From NCBI GenBank assembly GCA_009760855.2, contig WPIO01000005.1, positions 1,335,001 through 1,397,000 on the forward strand: a stretch of 62,000 nt of DNA. Reading direction: 5' to 3'. The position numbers and the translations under genes were made by a program. This document shows positions 49,601 through 55,587 of the stretch, one piece after another; position 1 is the stretch's first letter, and each line of letters starts with the position of its first letter. The DNA is from Cristatella mucedo (taxonomy: Eukaryota > Bryozoa > Phylactolaemata > Cristatellidae). The notes beneath the pieces were generated by a model, which did not search any database, had not been told where the DNA came from, and worked only from the letters and a program-made list of their open reading frames with translations.

Positions 49601-52600
49601 CAACTGATGAACATTGTATGGGCATCGTGTTTTTGGAAGGCTTGCGTCCTTTACGAGAGATGACAAGACAGAGATACATCTTGCAATTGGGCCCAGCTTG
49701 CCGGAGTTACCCGAGATTAGGGCAGTCGGTTTGACATCGATTGGTCCCCAAACTGATGTCAGAACATTTTATAATTTGCCCCGACCAGGCGCATGGTCTG
49801 GATTATCTTGCGAGGCACATATTTTGGCTTGTCCGGCAAGCACAAAGACTTATCATGCCAGGCGCATGTTTTGATTTGTCCGCCAAGCGGCCAGAACCTG
49901 CCGCCACAGCCCACTGGAGTGGTAAGTTTTCCCATGGGTAGGAATTAGGTTCTAGAACACAGCTAAATTTCATGGAGATTGCGATGTGCTGCTTCAATAT
50001 GCGTGCGATCTTAATAAATTGCCTTTCAAAGTTTTAATTACCTCGGGTCGCATGTCATTTCCTGCAAGTGCCTGCACATTGTGATCCGCAGGACTATGCT
50101 TCTCTGGATCTGTCGGAGGAAGAAAAGCAAAGACTAGGTCTGTTGCTGCCTGAATTTTGTCTCAATCAGGTGAATGGCAGCCAAATGCGAGATGACTGCG
50201 TTATTCGGATCATGGCTTCTGTAGCACGGCAGATTAGTTTCAGGATCGAAGTTGCCACTTTCCTCCGGGCGCTTGTTCCTTTTGCAGCATGGCTGCTAGC
50301 TGCTGGTCTGCTTTGCTTGTCTGGCTCTCGAAATTTTAGCCTCAGTCGTGTCATTCTGATTATTAGTATCTACATTTCTTCAGGATATCCACAAGTGTCC
50401 AATATGGCCTACAAATTAGCTTGCTGTTTTCCTTTCTGAACGCAGCCGGCTCTACGCTGCCGCCGTGGCTAAGTAGAGCCACGGGACTGGATCACGTGTC
50501 TCATTAGAAGCGAGATGGACCAAGCAGCGCTCTACCTTATTGACATCTTTTGAATGTGTTCCTGCTCGCTGTTTCGACAGTATCTTGTACGGGCTTTCGC
50601 AGCACCAGGTTTGACCTAGTGTGCCTGTAGAATGCTTAGACTAGTTTTTCAAAGACGGTAACGATCGCACTTTGTTCGGACGCTTGATCCTCGAATTGTG
50701 TACTTTCCGCATACTCGGCAACGCACCACGGTTGATAAAGGGCTTTATTTTCTAGTAGTAGCGAGTGTGGCGCTTAGCACCTTCACGCTATTTTACCATT
50801 TCGCCTTGCACGCCCGTCACTTCGTACTTTCGATGTGTGGTTACCTACCGCGAATTTGGATGACAAAAAGTCGTTAAGACTCATTAGGCAGCTGTGGACA
50901 TTCAGGGTAGAATGTTTTAAGACACAGTAAGAGCTGTGCTTTGTAGGCGACTCGACCAGCGATTACCTGCGACTACCTTGATTTATAGCCAAATGATAGC
51001 GCTTCTCCAGCGAAGAGACCTAGCCCGTTATACTCCTGGACCACGATTTCGAAGTCAAACGTCGACTTGGCGACTGCTAAGTACCGTATAGATGGTTATT
51101 TCTTAATCTTGATTATAGTTGTTGATAAGCCATCAATTTGCTTAAAAAATCCAAAATTGGATGCAGCCCCTGACCGAAGGCAGCACTCGCTCGGACAGGG
51201 CGCCTCACTACGGATGGGCAGGTGCAGCTGCAGAAAGATAACAAACGTTGGAAAGCCGCCGCCGCCGGCTACACGGCTGGAAATCGGCCGCCTTCGAGAG
51301 ACGCTCGCATCGCCATTATCCTCATGCGGAAATGCAAGACTGCGTCGGAGCCAATCGGCGATAGTCGGCTGCCAAAATTTCTGTTCTGCACAGGTTTTAC
51401 ACGTTTCCGATGCAACGCCACGTTGGCACTTTTATTTGTTGTTGTCGCAACTCAAGTTGTCCTCAAGCTGCTCCTGCTGCAAAACGACGGCGTCCCGTTC
51501 GCTCGCAGGCCGTCGTCAATCCGGGCGACGTGATGGCATACGGAAGCGAGACCAAGCAAGTGAAGATCATATTTCTGAGCAAAGGAGCGTGGCCGGATGC
51601 TCAGGCAACACCGACTCCGCTGACGCCGTCGTCTCGGGCTTCCGTCGGCGTGGCGAGCAGGAGCGGCCTGCTGGTCGAGCTCCTGCTCGCCGCGCGCGCC
51701 TGCTCGCCGCAAAGCTCGTCCGGCGGCGGCGGCCAGTCGTCGTCTGTGCTCGTCATTTCCAGGTAGCGAGCGCTCTCCTTACATTAGCGCTCACCTTTCG
51801 CGATAGCTCGACTCTCTCGCCCGACCCGCTACACCAATCGCACCCCTACGTTAGTTTGAGCTCGGCGCTCGGTCAGCCCGCGCGCGTCGCCTTCTCGCTC
51901 TCGGCGTCTTTCGCGCCCGCAACCGAGCGTCCGACGCTCAATGCGGGCGGCCTTTAATTATTTATTTTTATTATCCGCAGGGACGGCGTGAGTCGCGCGG
52001 GCATCTATTGCACAGCGAGCATCATCTACGAGCGGCTACTGGACGAAGACGAGGCGGACGTGTTCGGCGCCGTACGATCCGTCAAGGAGAACAGGCCTCA
52101 GCTCGTTGGCTCCTCAGTAGGTCACTCCCGCCGAACGGCACGCCACGCATCCCCTTTTCTACTGTGCGTGGAGTAATTCAAATCCGGGAATGATTCGAGC
52201 CGGATGCGAGTCCTTGACCGCGAGCGTGCGTAACCGAAAGTCACAAGGACGTGACGTAACGCGGCCAGGCCTACGTTCCTCGCCGGCGCAGCGGAGTTAG
52301 CCGAAAGCGGGCGCACTTACCTCTTTAACTACGAAGAGTTTGCACGAAGCGGCTGAGTGGTTGGTAGCCGGCGGGTCATGTTGAGAACGAGTCCTCGTCC
52401 AAACTGAGCTGCGGGCATGACCAGAACTGGCAATTGGCGAGAAGCTTCTAGCACTTGCTAGTGGCCCCTTAAGGCCGGCGGCGGTACAAGCGCGTTGCAC
52501 TTATTAATCATTTCATTTATCATTTATTTATTTATCCCTTTGTCGGGTCACGGTGTCTAAGGGACGGCTTTAAAAGGCGTCGGCCCGCCAACTGCTCGGA

Positions 52601-53491
52601 CCGGCCGAGGCGCGCGATCGAGATCTTACAACACATGAGCACGGGCTGAAGGCTCCATCGGTGAGCATTCTGGTCCCATGGGAAAATAATCATGTGTCGT
52701 TAGGAAATGGGAACTGTGCTATCTAAGCAACCGTCGAATAGCTTCGCCAGAAGCTGAGAAGATTTAGCCGCAGATTGAACCATTTTCAAAGAGGTGAACT
52801 GGTGAGCTTGCAGAGGCGAGCAGCACCTACATTCTGCCGGAGCACTGTAGCCGCGTACGAAGACCAGAGCAAAGGCAGCGACCGAGAATCGTGCTGGCAG
52901 TACGCATCGAAAAGCTGATCTCCCGCTAGCAACTCTGGCTCTCATCTGACAATTCTCATCTTTAGTTCTGCGTGAGCTCCTCCTAGTGTTCCCCTTCGAC
53001 TGCAAATGGCAACTCTCTAGCCTACTCCCTCGTACACTTATTTCAGGTCTACCTCGATTTACTACTAATCGCTCTCGGACCGCCGGGTAGCAGTCTTATA
53101 GTCAGTCAATGAGTAGCAGTCTCATAGACAATCTCCAACCTTCGGGCCGAGCGGTACGCTTCCCCTTGATCGACCATTAGTCATGCTTGGCTGGGCCGAA
53201 CCTTCAGCAGCACGAAGCCTGTGGAAACTAGTACATCCCTCAAACTCAAGGCCACTACTGTCGTTCTTTCTTGTTATCCAACTATCTTCCTTCGGTATGG
53301 CACTAAGGCATGTTACGTTTTTGCAGGCCCGTGGTTACAGAGCGCTGTGGTACTGGCAGCCTATGAGCTTCGTTCAAGTAATTGCCTCCTCAAACCGCAT
53401 TTGGCATAATATGCCACCATCTTCCCTGCCCCCGAGGTACATGCGAAGCGCCGGAATAGAGATTAAGTTCTTTTGGGGCGCTATAAAAATG

Positions 53492-53522
<31 letters not shown>

Positions 53523-54962
53523 ATATATATATAAATAAAACATTGATAGCATTGGGCTTTTATCTAACCTATTCTAATTGTTGGCAAATCATACGAACTG
53601 TACTTGCAGGCATATGCATTTGCACGTAAGTGACACGAATATTTCTACACTCTCAAAAAGGTCCCATTCGCTAAGAGATTGGAATCAAACACTTACCTGG
53701 AATCGAGTACGACCCGGGACCCTTCAGTACAAGGCTGACCGCCCTCCATAGCAAATCAAGCAGCTTGTGGTGTGGTACAATTTATGCAGGTTACAAGAGT
53801 TGGTTAGCATACAGCATGGGGCAGCAAACCAAATAAGCTTGGTCGAGGTGCATTTTAACCTGAAAGAGGTTCGCCAAAAAATTAACAGGACTAATAGAAT
53901 TCACGAGTACCCATGGTTATCAAAAATGATTTGTATTGCAATACAGCCAGCACGAATGGTATTGCTCATTTCTCAAATATGCAGCAGCCAGCAAGCAAAC
54001 AGGTGCTGACTTAAATCACACGTGCATCAACGGCCAGCTACACTTGTGCGCTGGGCGCTTTTGCATGCAGCAATGCTCTTACCCTATTTCCTGCTCACCG
54101 GCAAAGCGTATCGTTGCTTCAGGTAGAATACAATTACTGCTATGCAGTAGCCACAGATCTTGCACAAGCATATGCAGCTACAGTGAGGGACATGACGAGC
54201 AGCAGCAGCAACAGCACGAGCCACGGCAACGTATCACACGAGGACCAGTGCACAGAGTGCCAGGCAAGCTCACAAAGCCTGACAGCCAGCAGCGGCCATG
54301 TGGCGAAAGGACAACCGCCGCTTTGCGTGGAGGAAGACGATTGCATCAGCAGGACCGACGATGGACAAGACCACAGGACGTCTTTGCCGATCACATCTTC
54401 AATAACTGAGGCTGAAGCTTGCCACCCTCATAGCCTCGAGGTAGGCGGCTGCAAGCACTATGACGACAATCGAATGCCTCAAGCGAGCAGTAGAAGCCGA
54501 GCAGACACAGAACAGGCTGGTATCGCATTAGGCAATGATAGCAGCCTTGCGGCTTCCCAGCAGAGGCAGCCGCAAAACTCACAATTAAGTCAAGCCCACA
54601 CGACGGCAGGCTTGATTTCCATCGGTGACTCCCTTAAGGTCCATGCCCATGGCCTACTGCAGGAACAGAACGCAGCTAACCAGCAGAGCCTTCTAGCCTA
54701 CACACGCAGTGAAGATCACGACGGCAGCGAAAATCGGCATGTAGCTCAGATTAGCGACGCTGATGTACATAGCAACGGCAGTTGCGCACATGCCACTGAC
54801 ATTGGCATCGTGAGTAGCCAGGATGTCAACGGCAGCGCTGACGTATCCATCAATGTGCATTCCAACGAACGGCAGAATGGACACTTCAGGTACCAACAGA
54901 AGGACTGTGAAAAAGACTCGCTCAGTCAGCAACCTGAAATTGGCTTACCATCAGCTCATTGA
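22556..54962 (+). CDS. Tandem-domain receptor-type protein tyrosine phosphatase, probable pseudophosphatase (5' incomplete)
   Basis: Fourteen exons join in phase: 22556-22629, 25295-25328, 31627-31724, 34878-34994, 36715-36863, 39342-39477, 42999-43148, 43348-43447, 43586-43662, 45267-45398, 46964-47086, 51509-51762, 51981-52116, 54123-54962. They give 2420 nt, 805 codons plus TGA. Domain D1 runs from the first exon to about 43090, D2 from about 43148 to 54180, then a disordered tail. By recall the D2 core (DYWRLVYDCHISTVVVLHD) is closest to D2 of the PTPRK/PTPRM/PTPRT group. In that family D1 dephosphorylates tyrosine beneath the plasma membrane and D2 is regulatory. Here D1 has WDE for WPD, HCSDGSGR in the P-loop and no catalytic Q-loop Gln, and D2 has Ser for the catalytic Cys, so both domains are probably weak or inactive. 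The D1 N-terminus, membrane segment and ectodomain were not found; they are upstream or unrecognised. Confidence 0.93.
22630..25294 (+). other. PTP intron; LINE relic inside
   Basis: Intron between DYINASLIE and GYDDQTYIAAQ. It contains an open stretch at about 23050-23377 with CAG repeats (23325-23346), which is not needed by the PTP fold, and a LINE-A relic (23880-24560). Confidence 0.8.
23880..24560 (-). mobile_element. LINE-A relic, diverged
   Basis: The minus frame carries 'RSLKSFGDRAFNSNTSKPRN' and 'SLPTDIMTSRDVTTFKKKLE', the RT C-terminal end seen at 38.27-38.38 kb. It then degrades into pieces matching the upstream RT (tcatcgagtggaaggtcatt equals the LSLDDH region). Confidence 0.8.
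25295..25328 (+). CDS. PTP exon b: 34-nt microexon
   Basis: gttgcag|GGC ... CAAG|gtgaga encodes GYDDQTYIAAQ and the first base of Gly. This matches the PTP block GY..P..YIA(T)QGP, with Ala replacing the usual Thr. Phase (0 to 1) fits both neighbours. Confidence 0.92.
27540..27831 (-). mobile_element. LINE-A RT fragment (pseudogene)
   Basis: The minus frame has 'NTDDTQLNPPFALSPPCSVS' (a decayed YADDTQL box), then 'LNDIRTWITLNFRKLNDDKT' and 'NLIVMGK', which parallels the 13.6 kb and 48.45 kb copies. A SINE-1 lies directly against it. Confidence 0.8.
27832..27974 (-). mobile_element. SINE-1 copy, near full length
   Basis: Minus strand: 'gagctggtttggcccagtgg' head, B-box 'gggctcgagcc', 'acatgtcaagcgcttgaata' and tail 'gctatacaaactaattgta'. 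Same structure as at 40.07 kb. Confidence 0.87.
31627..31724 (+). CDS. PTP exon c: D1 FWxMVW core
   Basis: tgttgcag|GCCC ... CCAAG|gtaaaa. It encodes (G)PIAGTVNDFWQMVWQQGAE and VIVMLTDLFSYSK, the PTP block QGPl..T..DFW.MVWe....IVMLT.l. All hallmark residues of this structural core are present. Confidence 0.96.
32031..32975 (+). mobile_element. LINE-A copy, internally deleted (pseudogene)
   Basis: Starts near the RT box ('ggctttcacttctctgcgga', with YADD lost) and continues with 'DDICTWMAAKVS' and 'LNDDKTNLLAMGK'. It then jumps to 'CDIPS*LL*LTACWSTGMC'-type sequence equivalent to 37.94 kb, so the LSLDDH segment and the YLSDLL segment are partly deleted. It ends in the shared 3' tail at about 32880-32970. 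Confidence 0.82.
32995..33105 (+). mobile_element. SINE-1 copy, degraded head
   Basis: 'gagattgtgggttggagccc' (B-box region), 'cagcatatgtggagcgcctg', 'gacagagattaagttctctt' and 'gctatacaaatgaattatac'. The body and tail are intact but the A-box part is eroded. It sits right behind a LINE-A tail. Confidence 0.75.
33853..34140 (-). mobile_element. LINE-B 3' relic
   Basis: On the minus strand the RT C-terminal end is recognisable as 'LREMKSTCNRMRTES' with flanking LINE-B nucleotide sequence ('ttggtagc'-like and 'caaagagacagtgagagaga' on +). It is more diverged than the 15 and 44 kb copies. Confidence 0.6.
34878..34994 (+). CDS. PTP exon d: D1 KYW segment
   Basis: tttgtag|CAACAG ... TCTAAG|gcaaga. 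It encodes QQCEKYWHNTYNLYGDVHVR then QDFVIDTCHYTFRRFHISK, matching the block (V)KC.qYWP....YG.i.V.......Y..R.F.l. It is 117 nt, phase 0 at both ends. The Pro after YW is His. The 3' splice junction uses a GC donor. Confidence 0.9.
34995..36714 (+). other. PTP intron with non-canonical GC donor
   Basis: Starts AAG|gcaaga, which matches the known GC-donor consensus AG|GCAAG, and ends ttttag. No other feature was recognised inside. Confidence 0.8.
36715..36863 (+). CDS. PTP exon e: D1 WPD loop (WDE) and start of P-loop
   Basis: tttttag|GTAGGT... CATTGTAG|gtaagc. It encodes VGQQERAVDHWLFHHWDEYG and LPDVHAMLELMRKV..., ending LPVIIHC plus two bases of Ser. Where active PTPs have W-P-D-H-G-V-P, this reads W-D-E-Y-G-L-P, so the general-acid Asp is Glu and the loop Pro is Asp. 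The catalytic His-Cys is present. Confidence 0.95.
36864..39341 (+). other. PTP intron splitting the D1 P-loop; LINE-A inside
   Basis: This intron interrupts the signature between HC and SDGSGR (phase 2). It contains the best-preserved LINE-A copy (about 37815-38650). Confidence 0.85.
37815..38650 (+). mobile_element. LINE-A 3' half, best-preserved copy
   Basis: An open frame of 161 codons (37924-38409) encodes the RT C-terminal region: HAFVTSRLDLCNSLLAGLPA, LHWLPVKKRIDFKVLSLSF, SLAPAYLSDLLP, FGDRAFSSYAPKAWNSLL and LKTHLFRTAF. These are typical of CR1/L2-type non-LTR retrotransposons. The 3'UTR has three imperfect repeats of 'gcatgctgacactgtgcatg' type. The end is 'aaagcgcctgtaaagagatt', 'gagttctctgagggcgcttt' and an (ATT)n tail. 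It is 5'-truncated. Confidence 0.92.
39342..39477 (+). CDS. PTP exon f: D1 P-loop
   Basis: ctttcag|CGAC ... AGTGCA|gtaagt. Joined with exon e it gives the signature HCSDGSGRTGTF, followed by IALDMVLDRLFSEGLVDVIN and TVRFLRTFRQKMVASA. Cys and Arg of HC(X)5R are kept. Asp after Ser replaces the Ala of active PTPs, as in IA-2/PTPRN (HCSDGAGR). The usual MVQT.eQY is here MVAS.iQY, so the first Q-loop Gln is Ala. Confidence 0.96.
39718..39766. repeat. Perfect inverted repeat: 20-bp stem, 9-nt loop
   Basis: Left arm 39718-39737 (tgaaggcacttcgtggcgat) and right arm 39747-39766 are exact reverse complements, with loop agctgtgcc. It lies 240 bp downstream of a PTP exon donor. Confidence 0.97.
40065..40212 (+). 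mobile_element. SINE-1 copy, full length (reference copy)
   Basis: tRNA-derived head: 'agctggtttggcctagcggt' and 'taaggtgctcgcc' contain the A-box (TGGCctAGCGGTTAAGGTGC) and 'gggctcgagtccc' the B-box of an RNA polymerase III promoter. The body is 'catatgtgaagcgcctgaat' and the tail 'tgggg' + 'cgctatataaatgaattata' with (TA)n. About 148 bp in all. Confidence 0.92.
41057..41146 (+). repeat. Local duplication of a 23-bp segment
   Basis: 'ttctagttcctcgcatagta'(tcg) occurs at 41057 and again at 41124. Between them, gaattctatttcatat and its near inverse form a small AT-rich palindrome. Confidence 0.85.
41700..41814 (+). mobile_element. SINE-1 copy, partial head
   Basis: 'ggtaaggagctcacctttaa' leads to B-box-like 'gggcttgagccc', then 'aaaaagcgcccgggtagagc', 'taagtattctttgggcgcta' and 'tataaatgaattatataa'. 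Confidence 0.75.
42281..42465. repeat. Two-copy ~80-bp tandem repeat
   Basis: The unit beginning 'ggtgcaccggccgaccctga' at 42281 recurs at 42361 with over 80% identity, including 'tggtgaatccaccatctg' and 'ccaccagctgg'. A third partial unit starts near 42451 (gctgtgcaccggcc). Confidence 0.88.
42999..43148 (+). CDS. PTP exon g: end of D1 and linker to D2
   Basis: tctgtag|ATTCAG ... TTTGAG|gtgagt. It encodes IQYTFIYKAVSMHLKCGVTV, ISVSRLITEAM and TNHYEKEFE. QY.Fiy.Av is the last helix of a PTP domain; ...EKEFE is the start helix of D2 (as in 'EEFe.L'). The exon is 150 nt, phase 0, and fits MVASA upstream. Confidence 0.92.
43348..43447 (+). CDS. PTP exon h: D2 start
   Basis: tgttcag|ACTCTG ... 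CAACCTC|gtaagc. It encodes TLTRIVQKIKVSDCAAGHRA and ENHSKSRDIMIQP, aligning with the D2 stretch 'tL......A.lp.N..kNR..D(v/i)lP'. The reading frame is set by the phases of both neighbours; another frame is open here but would break the join. Confidence 0.85.
43586..43662 (+). CDS. PTP exon i: D2 substrate-loop region
   Basis: tacttag|CCGAAA ... GTAAAC|gtgagt. With the split Pro codon it reads PERARPYLMTFDSTDNSDYF NAVYVN, the D2 block PydR..l......sdYiNA. The NAVYVN end corresponds to NA.y(i/m)d. Confidence 0.92.
43663..45266 (+). other. PTP intron with a LINE-B copy
   Basis: A LINE-B 3' part lies at 44253-44795 (minus). The rest is unassigned. Confidence 0.8.
44253..44795 (-). mobile_element. 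LINE-B 3' part (RT C-terminus)
   Basis: The minus frame 'AVGDRSFSSAGPRQWNSLPQ', 'SPAADYGSSFSAVLSCYFHA' and 'FSLLREMKSVGYRMRPES' is nearly identical to the 15 kb copy. Upstream it matches the 19.7-19.9 kb copy. The 3' end reads 'gtggagttacatacggagat'. It is 5'-truncated. Confidence 0.88.
45267..45398 (+). CDS. PTP exon j: D2 FIVTQ..YWRLV core
   Basis: ttaacag|GGTCAT ... TCGCAG|gtctgt. It encodes GHRRRDEFIVTQWPLRCTVN, DYWRLVYDCHISTVVVLHD and ESTSQ. This is the core FI.TQ.Pl..Tv.DfWrLv.d....vv.L.d. Trp replaces the usual G/H of TQGP/TQHP, a common change in D2 domains. Phase 0 at both ends. Confidence 0.96.
45500..45840 (+). mobile_element. LINE-A relic, diverged
   Basis: 'gtgtaccacttctcacctat' with 'CTGFQSSSA' corresponds to 'caccacttctcgccgacctg' and the LHWLPVK segment of the 38 kb copy; 'gaccatgccttcagttctat' equals the FGDRAFSS segment. 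It is heavily mutated. Confidence 0.65.
46565..46650. repeat. 20-bp tandem repeat, about 3.5 units
   Basis: Unit 'gtcctcgccccaattacgta' with single-base variants, three consecutive copies plus a partial first one. Confidence 0.9.
46829..46860. repeat. (AGC)n trinucleotide repeat
   Basis: About ten uninterrupted agc/gca units inside a PTP intron, 100 bp upstream of exon k. Confidence 0.95.
46964..47086 (+). CDS. PTP exon k: D2 FWP segment
   Basis: tttacag|GTGTAT ... AAGAAG|gtaaac. It encodes VYPLFWPVDRGTKQRFGPIA and STFIGSETRDGLVVKSFLIK(K), matching '..C..YWP.......G.i.v......e.....r.f.l.n'. Cys of the usual C..YWP is Pro. 123 nt, phase 0. Confidence 0.95.
47527..48500 (-). mobile_element. 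LINE-A 3' half (pseudogene)
   Basis: The minus frames carry HACVTSRLDVSSSLLAGLPA, CHITPILADLHWLLVKQRID, SLAPAYLSNLLPHQA and, after a frame change, FGDRAFSSCAPKAWNSLPTC. Beyond the RT the piece 'LNDDKTNLL' extends to 48.5 kb. It ends in the shared tail with a TAATAGTAG run at 47.53 kb. It is about 85% like the 37.8 kb copy by eye. Confidence 0.9.
50092..50169 (+). CDS. Candidate 78-nt cassette exon
   Basis: gatccgcag|GACTAT ... AATCAG|gtgaat bounds 26 open codons, DYASLDLSEEEKQRLGLLLP and EFCLNQ, phase 0 at both ends. It would insert between exons k and l (both phase 0) without shifting frame. The D2 fold is complete without it, so it would be an optional insert in a surface loop before the WPD loop. 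It could also be an exon of a nested gene or chance. Confidence 0.35.
51509..51762 (+). CDS. PTP exon l: D2 WPD loop and pre-signature linker
   Basis: cgctcgcag|GCCGTC ... TTTCCAG|gtagcg. It encodes AVVNPGDVMAYGSETKQVKI, IFLSKGAWPDAQATPTP, then a Ser/Ala/Gly-rich stretch with SSSGGGGQSSS, and VLVIS. WPD is intact, unusual beside a dead signature. The region is strikingly GC-rich (long C/G runs) compared with the other exons. The Gly/Ser linker replaces the usual ordered helix-to-strand connection. Confidence 0.9.
51981..52116 (+). CDS. PTP exon m: D2 signature (Cys to Ser)
   Basis: atccgcag|GGACGG ... TCCTCA|gtaggt. Joined with exon l it reads V-I-S-R-D-G-V-S-R-A-G in place of V-H-C-S-A-G-x-G-R-T-G. 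His is Ile, catalytic Cys is Ser and Thr is Ala; the Arg is kept. It continues IYCTASIIYERLLDEDEADV and FGAVRSVKENRPQLVGSS, the post-signature helices (DVF..V...R..RP.mV). Confidence 0.95.
52117..54122 (+). other. Last PTP intron
   Basis: It contains a SINE-1 3' part with a (TA)n tract at 53428-53535. The rest is unassigned, GC-rich near the 5' end. Confidence 0.8.
53428..53535 (+). mobile_element. SINE-1 3' half with (TA)n tail
   Basis: 'gcccccgaggtacatgcgaa', 'gcgccggaatagagattaag' and 'ttcttttggggcgctataaa' are followed by about 45 bp of TA. The tRNA-like head is missing. Confidence 0.8.
54123..54962 (+). CDS. PTP last exon: D2 end and long disordered tail
   Basis: ttgcttcag|GTAGAA to TGA at 54960-54962. 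The first 22 residues (VEYNYCYAVATDLAQAYAAT) are the final D2 helix, where .eQY.F.Y.v.. is usual. The following roughly 255 residues are rich in Ser, Gln, Asp, His and Asn, with no predicted fold and few Tyr (KHYDDN, LAYTRS, FRYQQK). Cysteine occurs in CTEC and GGC contexts. A tail of this size is longer than that of most vertebrate tandem PTPs. Confidence 0.9.
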   Translation, partial: VEYNYCYAVATDLAQAYAATVRDMTSSSSNSTSHGNVSHEDQCTECQASSQSLTASSGHVAKGQPPLCVEEDDCISRTDDGQDHRTSLPITSSITEAEACHPHSLEVGGCKHYDDNRMPQASSRSRADTEQAGIALGNDSSLAASQQRQPQNSQLSQAHTTAGLISIGDSLKVHAHGLLQEQNAANQQSLLAYTRSEDHDGSENRHVAQISDADVHSNGSCAHATDIGIVSSQDVNGSADVSINVHSNERQNGHFRYQQKDCEKDSLSQQPEIGLPSAH

Positions 54963-55216
54963 TAAACCGTCTTCAGCTTTAGACGGCATCAACGGCAGTG
55001 CACAGCTGAGTGCATATAAGAGCTGAACAGCTTTCAACCAGTGGTTGGCACTATCACCAATATACGGGTACCGGTACACCATTATCACTGGTATACCGAT
55101 AGGCATGCAAGCATGCACACTCCATGCCGTTTAATCGCTTCTCGGCACATTATCGGCCGCCGACACTGGGGTGGTAGTATATAGAGACTCGCCAATTTGG
55201 AAACGTTTTCATATAA

Positions 55217-55222
55217 TTTATT
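55217..55222 (-). terminator. Possible poly(A) signal for SNRPA1
   Basis: TTTATT on the + strand is AATAAA on the minus strand, 286 bp past the SNRPA1 stop codon. It is the first AATAAA seen downstream of that stop. Confidence 0.4.
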
Positions 55223-55312
55223 TACATAGAAACTCAACAGCGAGTTTTTTTTTAGCTCTGGGCGTATAGTATGCCGTTCTTATCAGCGACACCATTCTTC
55301 CCCGGAGGCAAA

Positions 55313-55318
55313 AATAAA
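55313..55318 (+). terminator. Possible poly(A) signal for the PTP gene
   Basis: AATAAA lies 351 bp past the PTP stop codon, the first canonical hexamer on the + strand after it. Confidence 0.45.
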
Positions 55319-55419
55319 GCCAGAGAAATAGTTAAGCAACTAAAGCAGTGCCGCATTAGCAACAGCAGTGTGTACAAACCTTGGTACCTCTGCACAGCGC
55401 ACATTCGACGGTCATTCGA

Positions 55420-55462
55420 CCTCAAAGACCGCTTGCCTGATCTCAAAGACCGCTTGCCACCT
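55420..55462. repeat. 20-bp direct duplication
   Basis: 'ctcaaagaccgcttgcc' plus flanks occurs twice in a row (tga t/cga c between), in the shared 3' region of the two genes. Confidence 0.85.
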
Positions 55463-55507
55463 TGCTTTTGAACACGACATAAAGGTAGTACACTGTGCTA
55501 TGCTTCT

Positions 55508-55587
55508 CTACTGAGCTTCCATCGCCTGGCCTTCATCCTCTTCGACTTCTGCTCCATCGCCTCGATCTTTATTAATGCCGCTGGCAG
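55508..55587 (-). CDS. SNRPA1: SNRPA1 last exon: acidic C-terminus
   Basis: tttatag|CTGCC ... CAGTAG. It encodes ASGINKDRGDGAEVEEDEGQ AMEAQ. The short acidic end mirrors the Glu/Asp-rich C-terminus of U2A' proteins. 80 nt, phase fits the preceding 106-nt exon. Confidence 0.88.

Larger units (their letters stand above)
47087..51508 (+). other. PTP intron, 4.4 kb; LINE-A and a candidate cassette exon
   Basis: It holds a LINE-A copy (47527-48500, minus) and a splice-bounded open stretch at 50092-50169. A further open frame at 49614-49874 is unassigned. Confidence 0.7.

Noticed and set aside
49614-49941. Overlapping + frames in the 4.4-kb intron
   Set aside because: No recognised domain; they contain short internal repeats (ccaggcgcatg, ttgtccggcaagc). 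A donor at 49921 alone is not enough.
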